The position numbers and the translations under genes are program-made. The notes under the pieces are model-generated. The model was not told where the DNA came from, did not search any database, and saw only the letters and a program-made list of their open reading frames with translations. 64,000 nucleotides of DNA from Cyclobacterium jeungdonense (GTDB lineage Bacteria > Bacteroidota > Bacteroidia > Cytophagales > Cyclobacteriaceae), in NCBI RefSeq assembly GCF_010994275.1, contig NZ_WMCD01000009.1, forward strand, positions 206,326 through 270,325. Reading direction: 5' to 3'. Within the stretch, counting starts at the first letter, position 1. Each line of letters opens with the position of its first letter. Below, in pieces: positions 35,744 to 44,228 of the stretch.

Positions 35744-35809
35744 GTCATTGATGACGTAAAGATGACATAAGCATGACGCTACCAAAATGTAAACCGATAA
35801 TTAGTTTTG
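35744..35809 (+). promoter_or_regulatory. Pho-box-like phased repeat array plus TAnnTTTG promoter
   Basis: ATGACG, ATGACA and ATGACG begin at 35751, 35762 and 35773, exactly 11 bp apart (reverse strand: GTCAT three times). A further GTCAT at 35744-35748 forms a small palindrome with the first copy. The array ends 23 bp before TAGTTTTG (35802-35809), an exact -7 match with no good -33 box, so an activator occupying the -33 zone is plausible. The XRE gene starts 23 bp later. Confidence 0.55.
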
Positions 35810-35832
35810 TTCTGACCGAATAACCCCCTAAA

Positions 35833-36438
35833 ATGAAGGACAAAAATCTGGCAAAAAAAGTAAAAGGTTTGCGAAAAAGGAAAGGATTTTCTCAGGAAGG
35901 ACTGGCCGAAATTTCCGGTGTAAGTGTAAGAACCATACAGCGACTTGAAAATGGAGAAACCGAACCAACAGGAGAAACCTTGAAACGACTCTCCAATGCG
36001 ATGGGAGTTAATCCCGAAGAACTTATGGATTGGACGCTAATTGAAGACAAGGGCTTTTTAAAAGCAATGAATCTTTCGGCACTGACGTTCCTGGTGTTTC
36101 CAATAATAGGCATATTGGTACCATTGATAATGTGGATTTCAAAAAAAGACCGATTGAAAGATATCAATGAGATTGGAAAAAGCAATTTGAACTTTCAGAT
36201 TACCTGGACGTTAATGCTGTTTTTGGGATATATAGTAAACGCAATCATCCTGGGAAAAGAATTTTATTCGACAGATGTTGTGCTGGTGGATGCTGTAATC
36301 TCAAGTCAACGTCGACTAATTGTTTTCTTTTTTGTCATGTATGCGCTAAATATAGCACTCATCGTCATTAACACCTTTAATATTCAAAACGATAAAAAGG
36401 TTTTTTACCAACCCACCGTTACATTTATTCGAAATTAG
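35833..36438 (+). CDS. XRE-type HTH regulator with membrane domain (DUF4870-like)
   Basis: 201 aa. Residues 8-65 form an XRE helix-turn-helix (LRKRKGFSQEGLAEISGVSVRTIQRLENG). The remainder has three to four hydrophobic helices (LTFLVFPIIGILVPLIMWI; TLMLFLGYIVNAIIL; VFFFVMYALNIALIVI) like DUF4870 proteins. A membrane-bound DNA-binding protein that senses the envelope is the inference. Its promoter region carries an 11-bp-phased repeat array. Base composition is AT-rich, like the following 6 kb. Confidence 0.85.
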   Translation: MKDKNLAKKVKGLRKRKGFSQEGLAEISGVSVRTIQRLENGETEPTGETLKRLSNAMGVNPEELMDWTLIEDKGFLKAMNLSALTFLVFPIIGILVPLIMWISKKDRLKDINEIGKSNLNFQITWTLMLFLGYIVNAIILGKEFYSTDVVLVDAVISSQRRLIVFFFVMYALNIALIVINTFNIQNDKKVFYQPTVTFIRN

Positions 36439-36884
36439 GGTAGGCTGCAAAAGAAAATAGCAAAATTAGCGGTTATTTTTTACCTCCAATGCCGTCTATG
36501 GGCAGGACCGATTGGTCTATCTGCTTTTTTTCTCTCCCGGTCCGCTCTGGCTAAAACGGCCCTGTAAAGGCAGGTCAGGTATTGCAAATTAACTGGACTT
36601 CGCGTAAGTGCCTGAAACCGTTTATAACGTTCATTCCAGCGCTTAAGCGATGGGGATTAAGATTATTGCCGGTTTTTCACCAGTTGGAACGATCAATTTT
36701 TTGACTTATATTCACCCTCTAGGGCTGTACCCAAATGCTCCAACGAATAGGCGATCATTTCCCTTTGATCAGATCATGCTGAACGGAAATTTAAGTGCCG
36801 CAAGCAACCGGGGCATAGGCTTATATTTTTGATAATTTGAGGGCAAAAAAGCAAATAACATTATTCATTATTAAAATCAATAAC
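36439..36884. other. Long intergenic region, no gene recognised
   Basis: 446 bp. A 60-codon frame at 36650-36832 has no start context or family resemblance and is not called. The region may contain decayed coding DNA. At the right end TATTTTTG (36824-36831) matches the -7 consensus and lies 53 bp before the next start codon, making it the likely promoter of that gene. Confidence 0.4.
36824..36831 (+). promoter_or_regulatory. Candidate -7 element of the propeller protein gene
   Basis: TATTTTTG is an exact TAnnTTTG match. No TTTG lies at the usual -33 distance, so it is either weak or activator-dependent. Confidence 0.4.
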
Positions 36885-38393
36885 ATGCGATATATCAAAG
36901 GCGTTTCTGTCATCCTAGTGCTGTTTTTAGCCATTCAATCTGTGAATAGTCAGGTAAAACTAGGGGTATTTGACAATCATTTGGATGTAGGTAACCCAGA
37001 CAATAGTGGATTCGCTTATTATCAGCAGGAAGATCAGACGTATGTGATTGGAGGCAGTGGTACCAATATGTGGTTTGATCAGGACCAATTTCATTATTTA
37101 TGGACGACTATTCAAGGCGATTTTATTGTAAGAGCCGAAATTGATTTTTTGGGAGAAGGTGTTGATCCCCATCGTAAAGTAGGCTGGATCGTAAAAAATG
37201 ATTTGGATAGTGAAACGCCCCATGTTAATGCCACCACTCATGGAGATGGATTAACCTCGTTACAATATCGGAAGACTAGTGGAGGCAATACTGAAGAAAT
37301 CGTTTCCAGGGACAGCTTACCCGATGTCATTCAATTAGAGAGAAGGGGAGATGATTTTATAATGTCTACTGCCAGGTTTGGTGAAGCATTCGTTGAAATC
37401 GAATTGAAAAAAATGACATTAAAAAACCAGGTATTTATAGGCCTTTACATTTGCTCTCATAACGCCGATATTGTAGAGGTTGCACGGTTTAGAAATGTCA
37501 GGATTATTCAACCCGCCGCACCTGATTTTCAACCCTATAAAGATTATTTGGGAAGTCGACTTGAAGTGATGGAAGTAGCTACCGGCCATAGAAAAGTACT
37601 TTACAGTACTGCTAATTCTATCCAGGCACCCAATTGGACTGCAGACGGAAAGCAATTAATCTACAACTCCGGAGGTAGGCTTTTTCAATTTGATCTTAAG
37701 GAAGGAATCATTAGTCCGGTGAATACTGGTTTTGCCATCAATAACAATAACGACCACGTGTTATCATTTGATGGCAGGTTGTTGGGTATTAGCAACCACA
37801 ACCCGAATGATAATAATAATTCCACCATATATTACCTGCCTTCTGAGGGCGATTCATCTCCTGTGGCAGTTACCAAACCGGGTGTAGGAGCATCTTACTT
37901 ACACGGATGGTCCCCAGACAATAAAGAAATGCTTTTTACCGGAAACCGAAAAGGACAATATGACATTTACTCCATTGATCTGAACACAGGAAATGAAAAA
38001 CAACTAACAAATAAAAAAACGCTGGACGATGGCTCGGAATACAGTCCCGATGGGAAGCATATTTTGTTTAATTCGGCGAGGACCGGTAAAATGAAAATTT
38101 GGAGGATGGATCCTGAAGGAGAAAATCAGACGCAATTAACGTTCGATGAATACAACGATTGGTTTCCGCATGTTAGCCCTGATCAAAAGTGGATCGTTTT
38201 TATTTCTTTTCCCAAAGACATTGACCCCAATGATCATCCATTTTACAAGCATTGCGTATTACGCATTATTCCATTTGAAGGAGGTACCCCAAAGATTATT
38301 GGATACTTGTATGGTGGCCAGGGAAGTATAAATGTACCGAGTTGGTCTCCAGATAGCAACTTCATTTCCTTTGTTACAAACACTAAACTATAG
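36885..38393 (+). CDS. Secreted protein: concanavalin-like N-domain plus TolB/WD40-like propeller
   Basis: 502 aa from ATG 36885, which starts the signal peptide (MRYIKGVSVILVLFLAIQSVNSQ); the longer frame from a TTG is rejected. The first 200 residues look like a DUF1349/concanavalin-type beta sandwich (TTIQGDFIVRAEIDFLGEG, RKVGWIVKNDL). The rest is a TolB/PD40 propeller: IQAPNWTADGKQLIYNSGGRL, LHGWSPDNKEMLFTGNRKGQYDIYSID, GSEYSPDGKHILFNSARTG. Such proteins bind ligands or other proteins in the periplasm. It begins a small secreted set with the next gene. Confidence 0.8.
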   Translation: MRYIKGVSVILVLFLAIQSVNSQVKLGVFDNHLDVGNPDNSGFAYYQQEDQTYVIGGSGTNMWFDQDQFHYLWTTIQGDFIVRAEIDFLGEGVDPHRKVGWIVKNDLDSETPHVNATTHGDGLTSLQYRKTSGGNTEEIVSRDSLPDVIQLERRGDDFIMSTARFGEAFVEIELKKMTLKNQVFIGLYICSHNADIVEVARFRNVRIIQPAAPDFQPYKDYLGSRLEVMEVATGHRKVLYSTANSIQAPNWTADGKQLIYNSGGRLFQFDLKEGIISPVNTGFAINNNNDHVLSFDGRLLGISNHNPNDNNNSTIYYLPSEGDSSPVAVTKPGVGASYLHGWSPDNKEMLFTGNRKGQYDIYSIDLNTGNEKQLTNKKTLDDGSEYSPDGKHILFNSARTGKMKIWRMDPEGENQTQLTFDEYNDWFPHVSPDQKWIVFISFPKDIDPNDHPFYKHCVLRIIPFEGGTPKIIGYLYGGQGSINVPSWSPDSNFISFVTNTKL

Positions 38394-38527
38394 ATGTAAA
38401 ATTAAAAAGTAAAAGGTGTTTTAATTAAGGAAGAAATCGAATACAAACTAGCAGCATTAAAACAAGGTGCGCTTATTTTTCTTCCTCCGGCATGATGTCT
38501 TACTACGTTTCATTCAATCAATTACCG

Positions 38528-39694
38528 ATGAAAAAGCTTATCCCGTACTTACTGTTCTATTTAATATCGAATGTATTATCGGGTCAACAATTAGACTGGA
38601 ACGATGCGATGGATTATCCACCAAGTGATGCTATAGCCTGGCGTACTTTTCATGGAGATGGTCAGGTAGAAACTTCGATTGACAAGCATGACGGATTTTT
38701 ACGATTCCATGTGAATGCAATGGATGACACGTATAATGCCTGGTGGGCGATTATGCAACGCCCTATTTCGTTACCCACTGAAATTCCGTCCGGGACGCCA
38801 CTTTGGATGGAAGCCGAGGTAAGGTCAAGTCATCCGATGCGGAGAATCAATATGCGCTTATATTCCACTAATCAGGAGGTGTCAGACCATCATTCGAATT
38901 TAATGGAATTTGATCTGGCAGATACTGCTACCTGGTATAAAATAAGATTTAGTCCGAATCAATTGACCTATCAAAAAGGAGATCAATTGATAGGACATTT
39001 TGCGTTGATGGATTGGGGTGTCAATGCGTATTACCTGGATGTTCGGAATGTAAGAGTGTTTTACGATAAAGATGAAAAAGTTAATCCATCGGCAAATGCG
39101 TTGCCCTACCACCCGGAACCAAAAAAACCAGCCTCGTTTAGCCATTCGGTAGCGGCAGAAGATGCCGGAATGATTGACTTTAGGTATCCTGCCAGTAATC
39201 TAGCCGGTTGGGGTACCGGTGATACTCCACTTTTGAGTGTTTCCCATGAGCTGAGTACGCTATTAAAATGGGATCTTTCTCATGTCAACGACACTGTTGA
39301 CGGTTGGGGATTGTTGAGGCTGGCCGTCTTTTCGAGCCAACAGGTGCCCATGCCGGAAGATGAGTTTTGCAGATTGCGGGTGGTTGAAATTATTGGTGGA
39401 AATACAGATTGGGATTCAACTACCCTAACCTACGAATCATTGGCTCAGGGACAGGAAAAGACTCAGGTATTTAACGAACAAATGGTCATTGATATGTTTG
39501 TCCCTAAGGGAAATGATCAGGTATTGGATATTCCCTTACCCCCTAATGTATTGCAAAGACTGATCACCGGACGCACTAAAGGACTGGTTTTTTTTCCGTT
39601 AGGTAGCCTACAGGTCTCCTTTTATGCCAGTGAAAACGGCGACAGTGTAACTGCACCAAGCCTATACTTTAATTTAAAAAACGAATCAAAATAG
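38528..39694 (+). CDS. Secreted hypothetical protein with DNRLRE-like C-terminal half
   Basis: 388 aa from ATG 38528, which begins the signal (MKKLIPYLLFYLISNVLSGQ); two earlier ATGs add a non-signal leader. The N-terminal half is a beta-rich domain (FHGDGQVETSIDKHDGFLRFHVN) like a carbohydrate-binding module. The second half resembles a DNRLRE/disaggregatase-related domain (STLLKWDLSHVNDTVDGWGLLRLAVF, ending TAPSLYFNLKNES). A role in polysaccharide binding at the surface is inferred from the sulfatase 1 kb downstream. I cannot name a family with certainty. Confidence 0.65.
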   Translation: MKKLIPYLLFYLISNVLSGQQLDWNDAMDYPPSDAIAWRTFHGDGQVETSIDKHDGFLRFHVNAMDDTYNAWWAIMQRPISLPTEIPSGTPLWMEAEVRSSHPMRRINMRLYSTNQEVSDHHSNLMEFDLADTATWYKIRFSPNQLTYQKGDQLIGHFALMDWGVNAYYLDVRNVRVFYDKDEKVNPSANALPYHPEPKKPASFSHSVAAEDAGMIDFRYPASNLAGWGTGDTPLLSVSHELSTLLKWDLSHVNDTVDGWGLLRLAVFSSQQVPMPEDEFCRLRVVEIIGGNTDWDSTTLTYESLAQGQEKTQVFNEQMVIDMFVPKGNDQVLDIPLPPNVLQRLITGRTKGLVFFPLGSLQVSFYASENGDSVTAPSLYFNLKNESK

Positions 39695-39885
39695 GAAAAA
39701 CAGTGGTTGGATACCTGCGATTGTGCCATCCTGGGATCGGGGGACAACTGTCCAAACCGTTTTTTTTGTAAGCACTTTGAGTGGCACTAAAGGTAGAGTG
39801 CCGCAGATCGTTTAATAAAACGTTCGGCCGGGCTTCCGGTACGGTTCGTTCCCTGTCGAAAAAAATTCAGTTGCCCTGAAAAAAA

Positions 39886-40182
39886 ATGACTATTGCGTAC
39901 GACCGATACTATCTGACAAAGAGCCTATTCGGAGAACCCTTCCCTGAATTAATCCAATTTTTTACGCGATTCCCTACAAGAGGACAGGTACTTGATCTGG
40001 GTTGCGGACAAGGTAGAGATTCGATTGCTCTGGCTCGGCTAGGGTATTCCGTGACAGGAATCGACCATTCAGAGGTAGGAATCGACCAAATGAACAGGAT
40101 CTCAAAAAGCGAAAAATTGAATCTTAAAGGGCAGGTCGGTAATGTGTATGCGTATGACATTGTGGATAGACTGGAAAAATAA
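39886..40182 (+). pseudogene. Truncated class I SAM methyltransferase (TehB-like)
   Basis: 98 codons ending in a premature stop. Motif I is intact (VLDLGCGQGRDSIALARLGYSVTGIDHSEVGI, near residues 35-65), as in TehB-like methyltransferases of about 190-200 residues, but only the N-terminal half remains; the frame stops after DIVDRLEK. No continuation of the methyltransferase was recognised in any frame downstream, so a deletion rather than a single frameshift is likely. Probably inactive. Confidence 0.7.
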
Positions 40183-40642
40183 AAATGATGAACAGATGAA
40201 GCTGACTGTTATGGCGGATGGCAGAAACTCGCCAAATAAAGGTCTGGTTGCGAACCTAACCGTCTACTTTGCCACCGGCGGTTTTTACAATGCATTGAAA
40301 CAGCCGTCTGAGACGATTGAATGGATCCAGGTGGATCGCGAAATAGGCGTTGAGAAGAATTTATTTTTGCGTAATATTGTATGAAATGAGCCAGGATATA
40401 CAGGTTTCGTGGTGGATAAAAAGCCACTCACTAACCCAAAAAAGGCCGCAGCAAACTTAGAAATGAGCACTTAAGGCGTTGAGGCATTTGAATTTGCTGA
40501 CTACCTCACGTCTTAAACGGCAAAAGAAGCTTAGGTATCATTAGCTTTTCTTTCATGCAAAATGATAATAAACCAACAATTTCCCTGAGTAGTAAATGCC
40601 CAGGAAAACTTCACCTTTAGTGGTCATTTAAAAAATAGTATC
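40183..40642. other. Gap with orphan coding fragment and inverted repeat
   Basis: Immediately after the broken methyltransferase, 40190-40384 reads openly in a second forward frame (MKLTVMADGRNSPNKG ... IEWIQVDREIG) ending in a stop. It has protein-like composition but no start of its own; it may be the C-terminal remnant of another gene. Further on, TTAAGGCGTTGAGG (40471-40484) and CCTCACGTCTTAA (40504-40516) form an imperfect inverted repeat without a T-run. Confidence 0.4.
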
Positions 40643-42175
40643 ATGATTGGAAAAATGAGACTTGTTTTACTGCTATCCCTGTTGATCTACTCCTGTTCAC
40701 AAAAAGAAACTGACCGACCAAATATAATAGTGATAATGGGAGACGATATCGGGATTTCCGATATAGGTGCCTATGGTGGAGAAATAGAAACGCCAACTAT
40801 TGATCGCCTGGCTAATGAAGGCTTGCGATTTACAACCTTTTACAACATGGCGAAGTGCAATCCTACCCGATCATCGCTGCTTACGGGCTTGTATACAGGA
40901 GGGAACGGAGCGGTACACCTGGCAAACCTGACGAAGGAGGCGGGCTATTTTAACATCATGAGTGGAAAAGAACACTTTGACCCCTGGGTGCCGGAATACT
41001 GTAAGGCGGAAAATGTATTTGACCATTCCTTTTATTTCTGGGCAACCACGGAATACTTCCTTCCTCCATCCGGCGCGTTCGAACGACCGTTTTTCCTTGA
41101 AGGGAGGGAATTAAATGCGAATGAAATTGAGTATGAGAAATCACCGATGTACAAGACGGATTTCATTACAGACTATGCCTTGAGATGGTTGGATGAAGCA
41201 TTTGAAAAGAAAGATCCCTTTTTTCTTTACCTGCCGTACCATGCGGCTCATTACCCGCTTCAGGCCAGACCGGAAGATATACAAAAATACAGGGGCAGGT
41301 ACCTGAAAGGTTGGGATGAACTTCGACAGGAACGTTTTGCCAAAATGCAACAATTAGGCGTGCTTCCAAAGAAGGCAAAGCTAAGTCCACCGGAAGATAA
41401 TTTCAATAAATTTAGGGGACCCCTTGTACCCGATTATACGGACTATTTCGTCTGGGATAGTTTATCTGATGCTCAAAAAGATTCGCTGGACCTTGAAATG
41501 GCTGTGTTTGCGGCAATGATTGATCGAATGGACCAAAATATCGGGCGGGTTTTGGAAAAGCTTGAACGAAATGGGAAGCTGGAAAATACGTTGATACTTT
41601 ACCTGAATGATAATGGATCTTGTCCGTTTTACTCCAACAAGATTACGGATGTTGCGCCAGGCCCAGCCAACTCTTACTGGAGTTTACGAACCTCATGGGC
41701 AAACTTGGGAAACACGCCCTACCGGCAATACAAGCAGTGTGGTCATGAAGGTGGGAGCCATACGCCTTTTGTGGCCTACTGGCCGGGTAAAATAGCACCA
41801 AACACGATTACTCATCAACCCGGGCACGTAGTAGACATCGCACCAACCTTTTTGGATATATTGAATATTCACTATCCTGACTCCATTGAGGGGCATGCTA
41901 CCCTACCTCTTCAAGGAAGTTCTTTGTTGCCCGTTTTTATGGGAGAAGAGCGTAAAGAACCAGACTATTTCGTTTCAGGAATGGAAAAATTCAGAATGTT
42001 CCGAAGCGGCGATTTCAAAATTGTCAGACTCAATGGTGAGGCCTGGGAATTATACAATATCCTTGAAGACCCCACTGAACTGGTTAACCTGGCCGATTCA
42101 TTACCAGACAAAGTCGTTGAATTGGCAAATTTCTACGCGAGTACCCAAATTGGAACAACCCCAAGCACCCCCTGA
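40643..42175 (+). CDS. Sulfatase lipoprotein
   Basis: 510 aa. Lipoprotein signal (LVLLLSLLIYSCSQ). Alkaline-phosphatase-superfamily sulfatase: metal-binding start NIIVIMGDDIG, and the C-x-P-x-R signature with Cys72 (KCNPTRSSLLTG), the residue normally converted to formylglycine by a sulfatase-maturing enzyme encoded elsewhere. DNGSC near residue 325 and GHEGGSHTPFVAYWPG near 370 complete the site. It releases sulfate from sulfated sugars or similar esters outside the cytoplasm; the actual substrate is unknown. It ends the AT-rich accessory stretch. Confidence 0.93.
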   Translation: MIGKMRLVLLLSLLIYSCSQKETDRPNIIVIMGDDIGISDIGAYGGEIETPTIDRLANEGLRFTTFYNMAKCNPTRSSLLTGLYTGGNGAVHLANLTKEAGYFNIMSGKEHFDPWVPEYCKAENVFDHSFYFWATTEYFLPPSGAFERPFFLEGRELNANEIEYEKSPMYKTDFITDYALRWLDEAFEKKDPFFLYLPYHAAHYPLQARPEDIQKYRGRYLKGWDELRQERFAKMQQLGVLPKKAKLSPPEDNFNKFRGPLVPDYTDYFVWDSLSDAQKDSLDLEMAVFAAMIDRMDQNIGRVLEKLERNGKLENTLILYLNDNGSCPFYSNKITDVAPGPANSYWSLRTSWANLGNTPYRQYKQCGHEGGSHTPFVAYWPGKIAPNTITHQPGHVVDIAPTFLDILNIHYPDSIEGHATLPLQGSSLLPVFMGEERKEPDYFVSGMEKFRMFRSGDFKIVRLNGEAWELYNILEDPTELVNLADSLPDKVVELANFYASTQIGTTPSTP

Positions 42176-42281
42176 CAGGCTAAAATCCATGCGAATATTT
42201 CTACTCAGCTAATCCGCTAAAAAAGATACCCCCAAAGGTGAAAAGTTTCAACTCACCGCTCTATTTCTGGTAATAAGCACC

Positions 42282-42319
42282 AAAAAAAAGCGGAACACCC
42301 TGTGGATACCCCGCTTTTA
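42282..42319 (-). terminator. Terminator after the persulfide dioxygenase-rhodanese gene
   Basis: On the reverse strand AAAAGCGG pairs with CCGCTTTT around an inner GU-containing stem (GGTATCC with GGGTGTT, loop ACA), followed by a run of Ts. It lies 16 bp past the stop at 42335. Confidence 0.8.
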
Positions 42320-42334
42320 AGCTGTTTCATATTT

Positions 42335-43717
42335 TTACTTATTGCTCCAGTCTTCCCAACCGCCTGCATAGTTGAATACTTTTTCGAAGCCATTGGCCCT
42401 CAATAGGGAGTAGGCGATGGCAGCTCTGCCTCCACTCTGGCAATGGACGATCACCGGCTTGTCTTTGGAAACCTTATCCAGGTTTTTATCCAGTTTGCCG
42501 ACAAAGAGGTTTTCCGCCCCTTCGATATGGCCTTTTTTGAATTCGGATGCGCCTCGCACATCAATTACTTGCACATTCCCTTTATCCAATTGCTCTTTAA
42601 CTTCCTTTTTATCGATAGCCTGGTAACTTTCCAACGCTTTTCCTTCAAAATCGGTCAATTGACCGGGGGTAATGAATCCCTGGATGTTGTCCAAACCGAT
42701 GCGCATCAGCTTTCGCGTTAGGTCTTCCACCTCACTTTTGTCGGCGATCAGGACGAAGGACTCCTCGTAGTTCATATACCAGCCCATCCAGGTAGAGAAG
42801 GTGTTGGTATTGGGAATATTCAGCGAACCCTTCAGGAAACCTTTGGAAAATGCTTCCGGAGTTCGGGCATCAATGATTTTTAAACCCTCTTTCTTCGCCT
42901 GATCAAAGTCTTGTTGGGAAAGATTTTGCACCTCCGGCACCTCGGTCAGCAGGTCCCGGTCTACCTTGTTGAGCTTTTTCATCATGGCAAAATAGCGTGG
43001 CGGTTCCGGTTGATCGGCCAGTAATTCCTTACGAAATGCTGCCTTGTCGTCCAGCATCTGCAATGCCCAGTTACGAATTTTTTCGTATCCTACGGTAGAT
43101 AAGGGCACCGCACCGAGGGATTTACCGCAAGCCGAACCGGCACCATGCCCAGGCCATACCTGAATAAAGTCCTGAAGTTTATTGAATTCCTGCAGGGAGT
43201 CAAACATCTGTGCTGCTCCAATATCCTGAGTACCTTTCAGTCCAGCTGCCTGTTCCAACAAATCAGGTCTTCCGACATCCCCGACAAATACGAAATCACC
43301 AGTAAATAGCATCACGGGTTCTTGCGTAGCAGGCTTATCTGTGAGAAGGAAACTGATACTTTCAGGGGTATGTCCCGGGGTATGCAGCACTTCAAAATTC
43401 AGGTTGCCCAGTTTGATATTGTCTCCGTGTTTAAGCTTGTTATGAGGGAATTCGTATTTCCAATCTTTATCACCCATGTCGGACAGGTACATTTCGGCAC
43501 CTGTCAATTTCGCTAGCTCCCGGGAACCACACAGAAAGTCTGCGTGAATGTGCGTTTCCAAAATATGTGTGATTTTCATATTGTTGGCTTTGGCTATTTC
43601 CAGGTAGGTATCCACATCTCTTTTCGGGTCAATAACCGCAGCAACGCCGCCTGCCTGACATCCTATTACATAACTGGCCTGCGCCAGACTTTTATCATAT
43701 ACGAGTTCGAAAAACAT
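42335..43717 (-). CDS. MBL-fold persulfide dioxygenase-like protein with two rhodanese domains (CstB-like)
   Basis: 460 aa. Residues 1-240 are a metallo-beta-lactamase fold of the ETHE1 type (ETHIHADFLCG, HTPGHTPESISFLL, FTGDFVFVGDVGRPDLL); the HxHxD pattern ends in Phe rather than His, as in some bacterial relatives. Two rhodanese domains follow; the first (about 275-350) lacks a catalytic Cys, the second has Cys426 in IVHCQSGGRA. The architecture matches CstB-like enzymes that oxidise persulfides to sulfite/thiosulfate. Role: sulfide or persulfide detoxification in the cytoplasm. It has its own terminator and is divergent from feoA. Confidence 0.9.
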   Translation of the reverse strand: MFFELVYDKSLAQASYVIGCQAGGVAAVIDPKRDVDTYLEIAKANNMKITHILETHIHADFLCGSRELAKLTGAEMYLSDMGDKDWKYEFPHNKLKHGDNIKLGNLNFEVLHTPGHTPESISFLLTDKPATQEPVMLFTGDFVFVGDVGRPDLLEQAAGLKGTQDIGAAQMFDSLQEFNKLQDFIQVWPGHGAGSACGKSLGAVPLSTVGYEKIRNWALQMLDDKAAFRKELLADQPEPPRYFAMMKKLNKVDRDLLTEVPEVQNLSQQDFDQAKKEGLKIIDARTPEAFSKGFLKGSLNIPNTNTFSTWMGWYMNYEESFVLIADKSEVEDLTRKLMRIGLDNIQGFITPGQLTDFEGKALESYQAIDKKEVKEQLDKGNVQVIDVRGASEFKKGHIEGAENLFVGKLDKNLDKVSKDKPVIVHCQSGGRAAIAYSLLRANGFEKVFNYAGGWEDWSNK

Positions 43718-43893
43718 GTTTTTTTTTATTTTTTTACTTATTTGATTTTACAATCTGAACAAAACATTTTGTTTCATCCAATTCTTCTACAATGTTACGG
43801 ATACTTTGGGTCTTGGCCTGTGATAATTATTACCTAAGCTTAAAAGGGTTTGTTTGCCGGTAATTGCTCCAGGAAAGAAGGTAGCACGTTATT

Positions 43894-43916
43894 TTTATTT
43901 ATTCAATCTAAATAAA
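43894..43916 (+). promoter_or_regulatory. Inverted repeat upstream of the feo operon, candidate iron operator
   Basis: TTTATTTA (43894-43901) and TAAATAAA (43909-43916) are perfect inverted copies spaced by 7 bp, 88 bp before the feoA start codon. The size and position suit a dimeric repressor such as a Fur- or DtxR-type protein, but the region is AT-rich, so chance matching is possible. Confidence 0.35.
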
Positions 43917-44003
43917 GGCTTAATTTTTTACTATTTCGGGAAAAATGTAGTAAAATTGTGCTTGTAAATCCTTTGGAAGGATTGGTAAATTAGACATGTT
44001 CTC

Positions 44004-44225
44004 ATGACTGCAGCCAAACTGAAACCCAGACAAACGTACGAAATTGTCAGCCTTTCTGTCACACCCCTATTGGTTAGAATGATGGAAATGGGCATTTTGC
44101 CAGGAAAGAAAATCAGTTTGTTCAAAAAAGCACCATTTAAGGGTCCTATGGCTTTTTTGATTGATGGAAACATCATCGCGCTGAGGATAGAAGAAGCAGA
44201 CCTGATACAAATAAAAGAAGCCTAA
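44004..44225 (+). CDS. feoA: Ferrous iron transport protein A
   Basis: 73 aa, the typical FeoA length. SH3-like fold: LKPRQTYEIVSLSVTPLLVRMMEMGILPGKKISLFKKAPFKGP, ending in ALRIEEADLIQIKEA. FeoA is a small cytoplasmic protein that assists the FeoB channel. The feoB start lies 3 bp after its stop, and an AT-rich inverted repeat upstream may be the iron-responsive operator. Confidence 0.93.
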   Translation: MTAAKLKPRQTYEIVSLSVTPLLVRMMEMGILPGKKISLFKKAPFKGPMAFLIDGNIIALRIEEADLIQIKEA

Positions 44226-44228
44226 CGC

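Noticed and set aside
35744..35778. CRISPR-like array
   Set aside because: The repeats are only 5-6 bp at 11-bp spacing, far too short for CRISPR; a regulator binding site fits better.
36650..36832. 60-codon forward ORF
   Set aside because: Composition and lack of signals do not support coding; no homology recognised.
42335..43717. Loss of a metal ligand (HxHxDF instead of HxHxDH) as a defect
   Set aside because: Phe at this place occurs in a known bacterial subgroup of this family, so it is not taken as inactivation.
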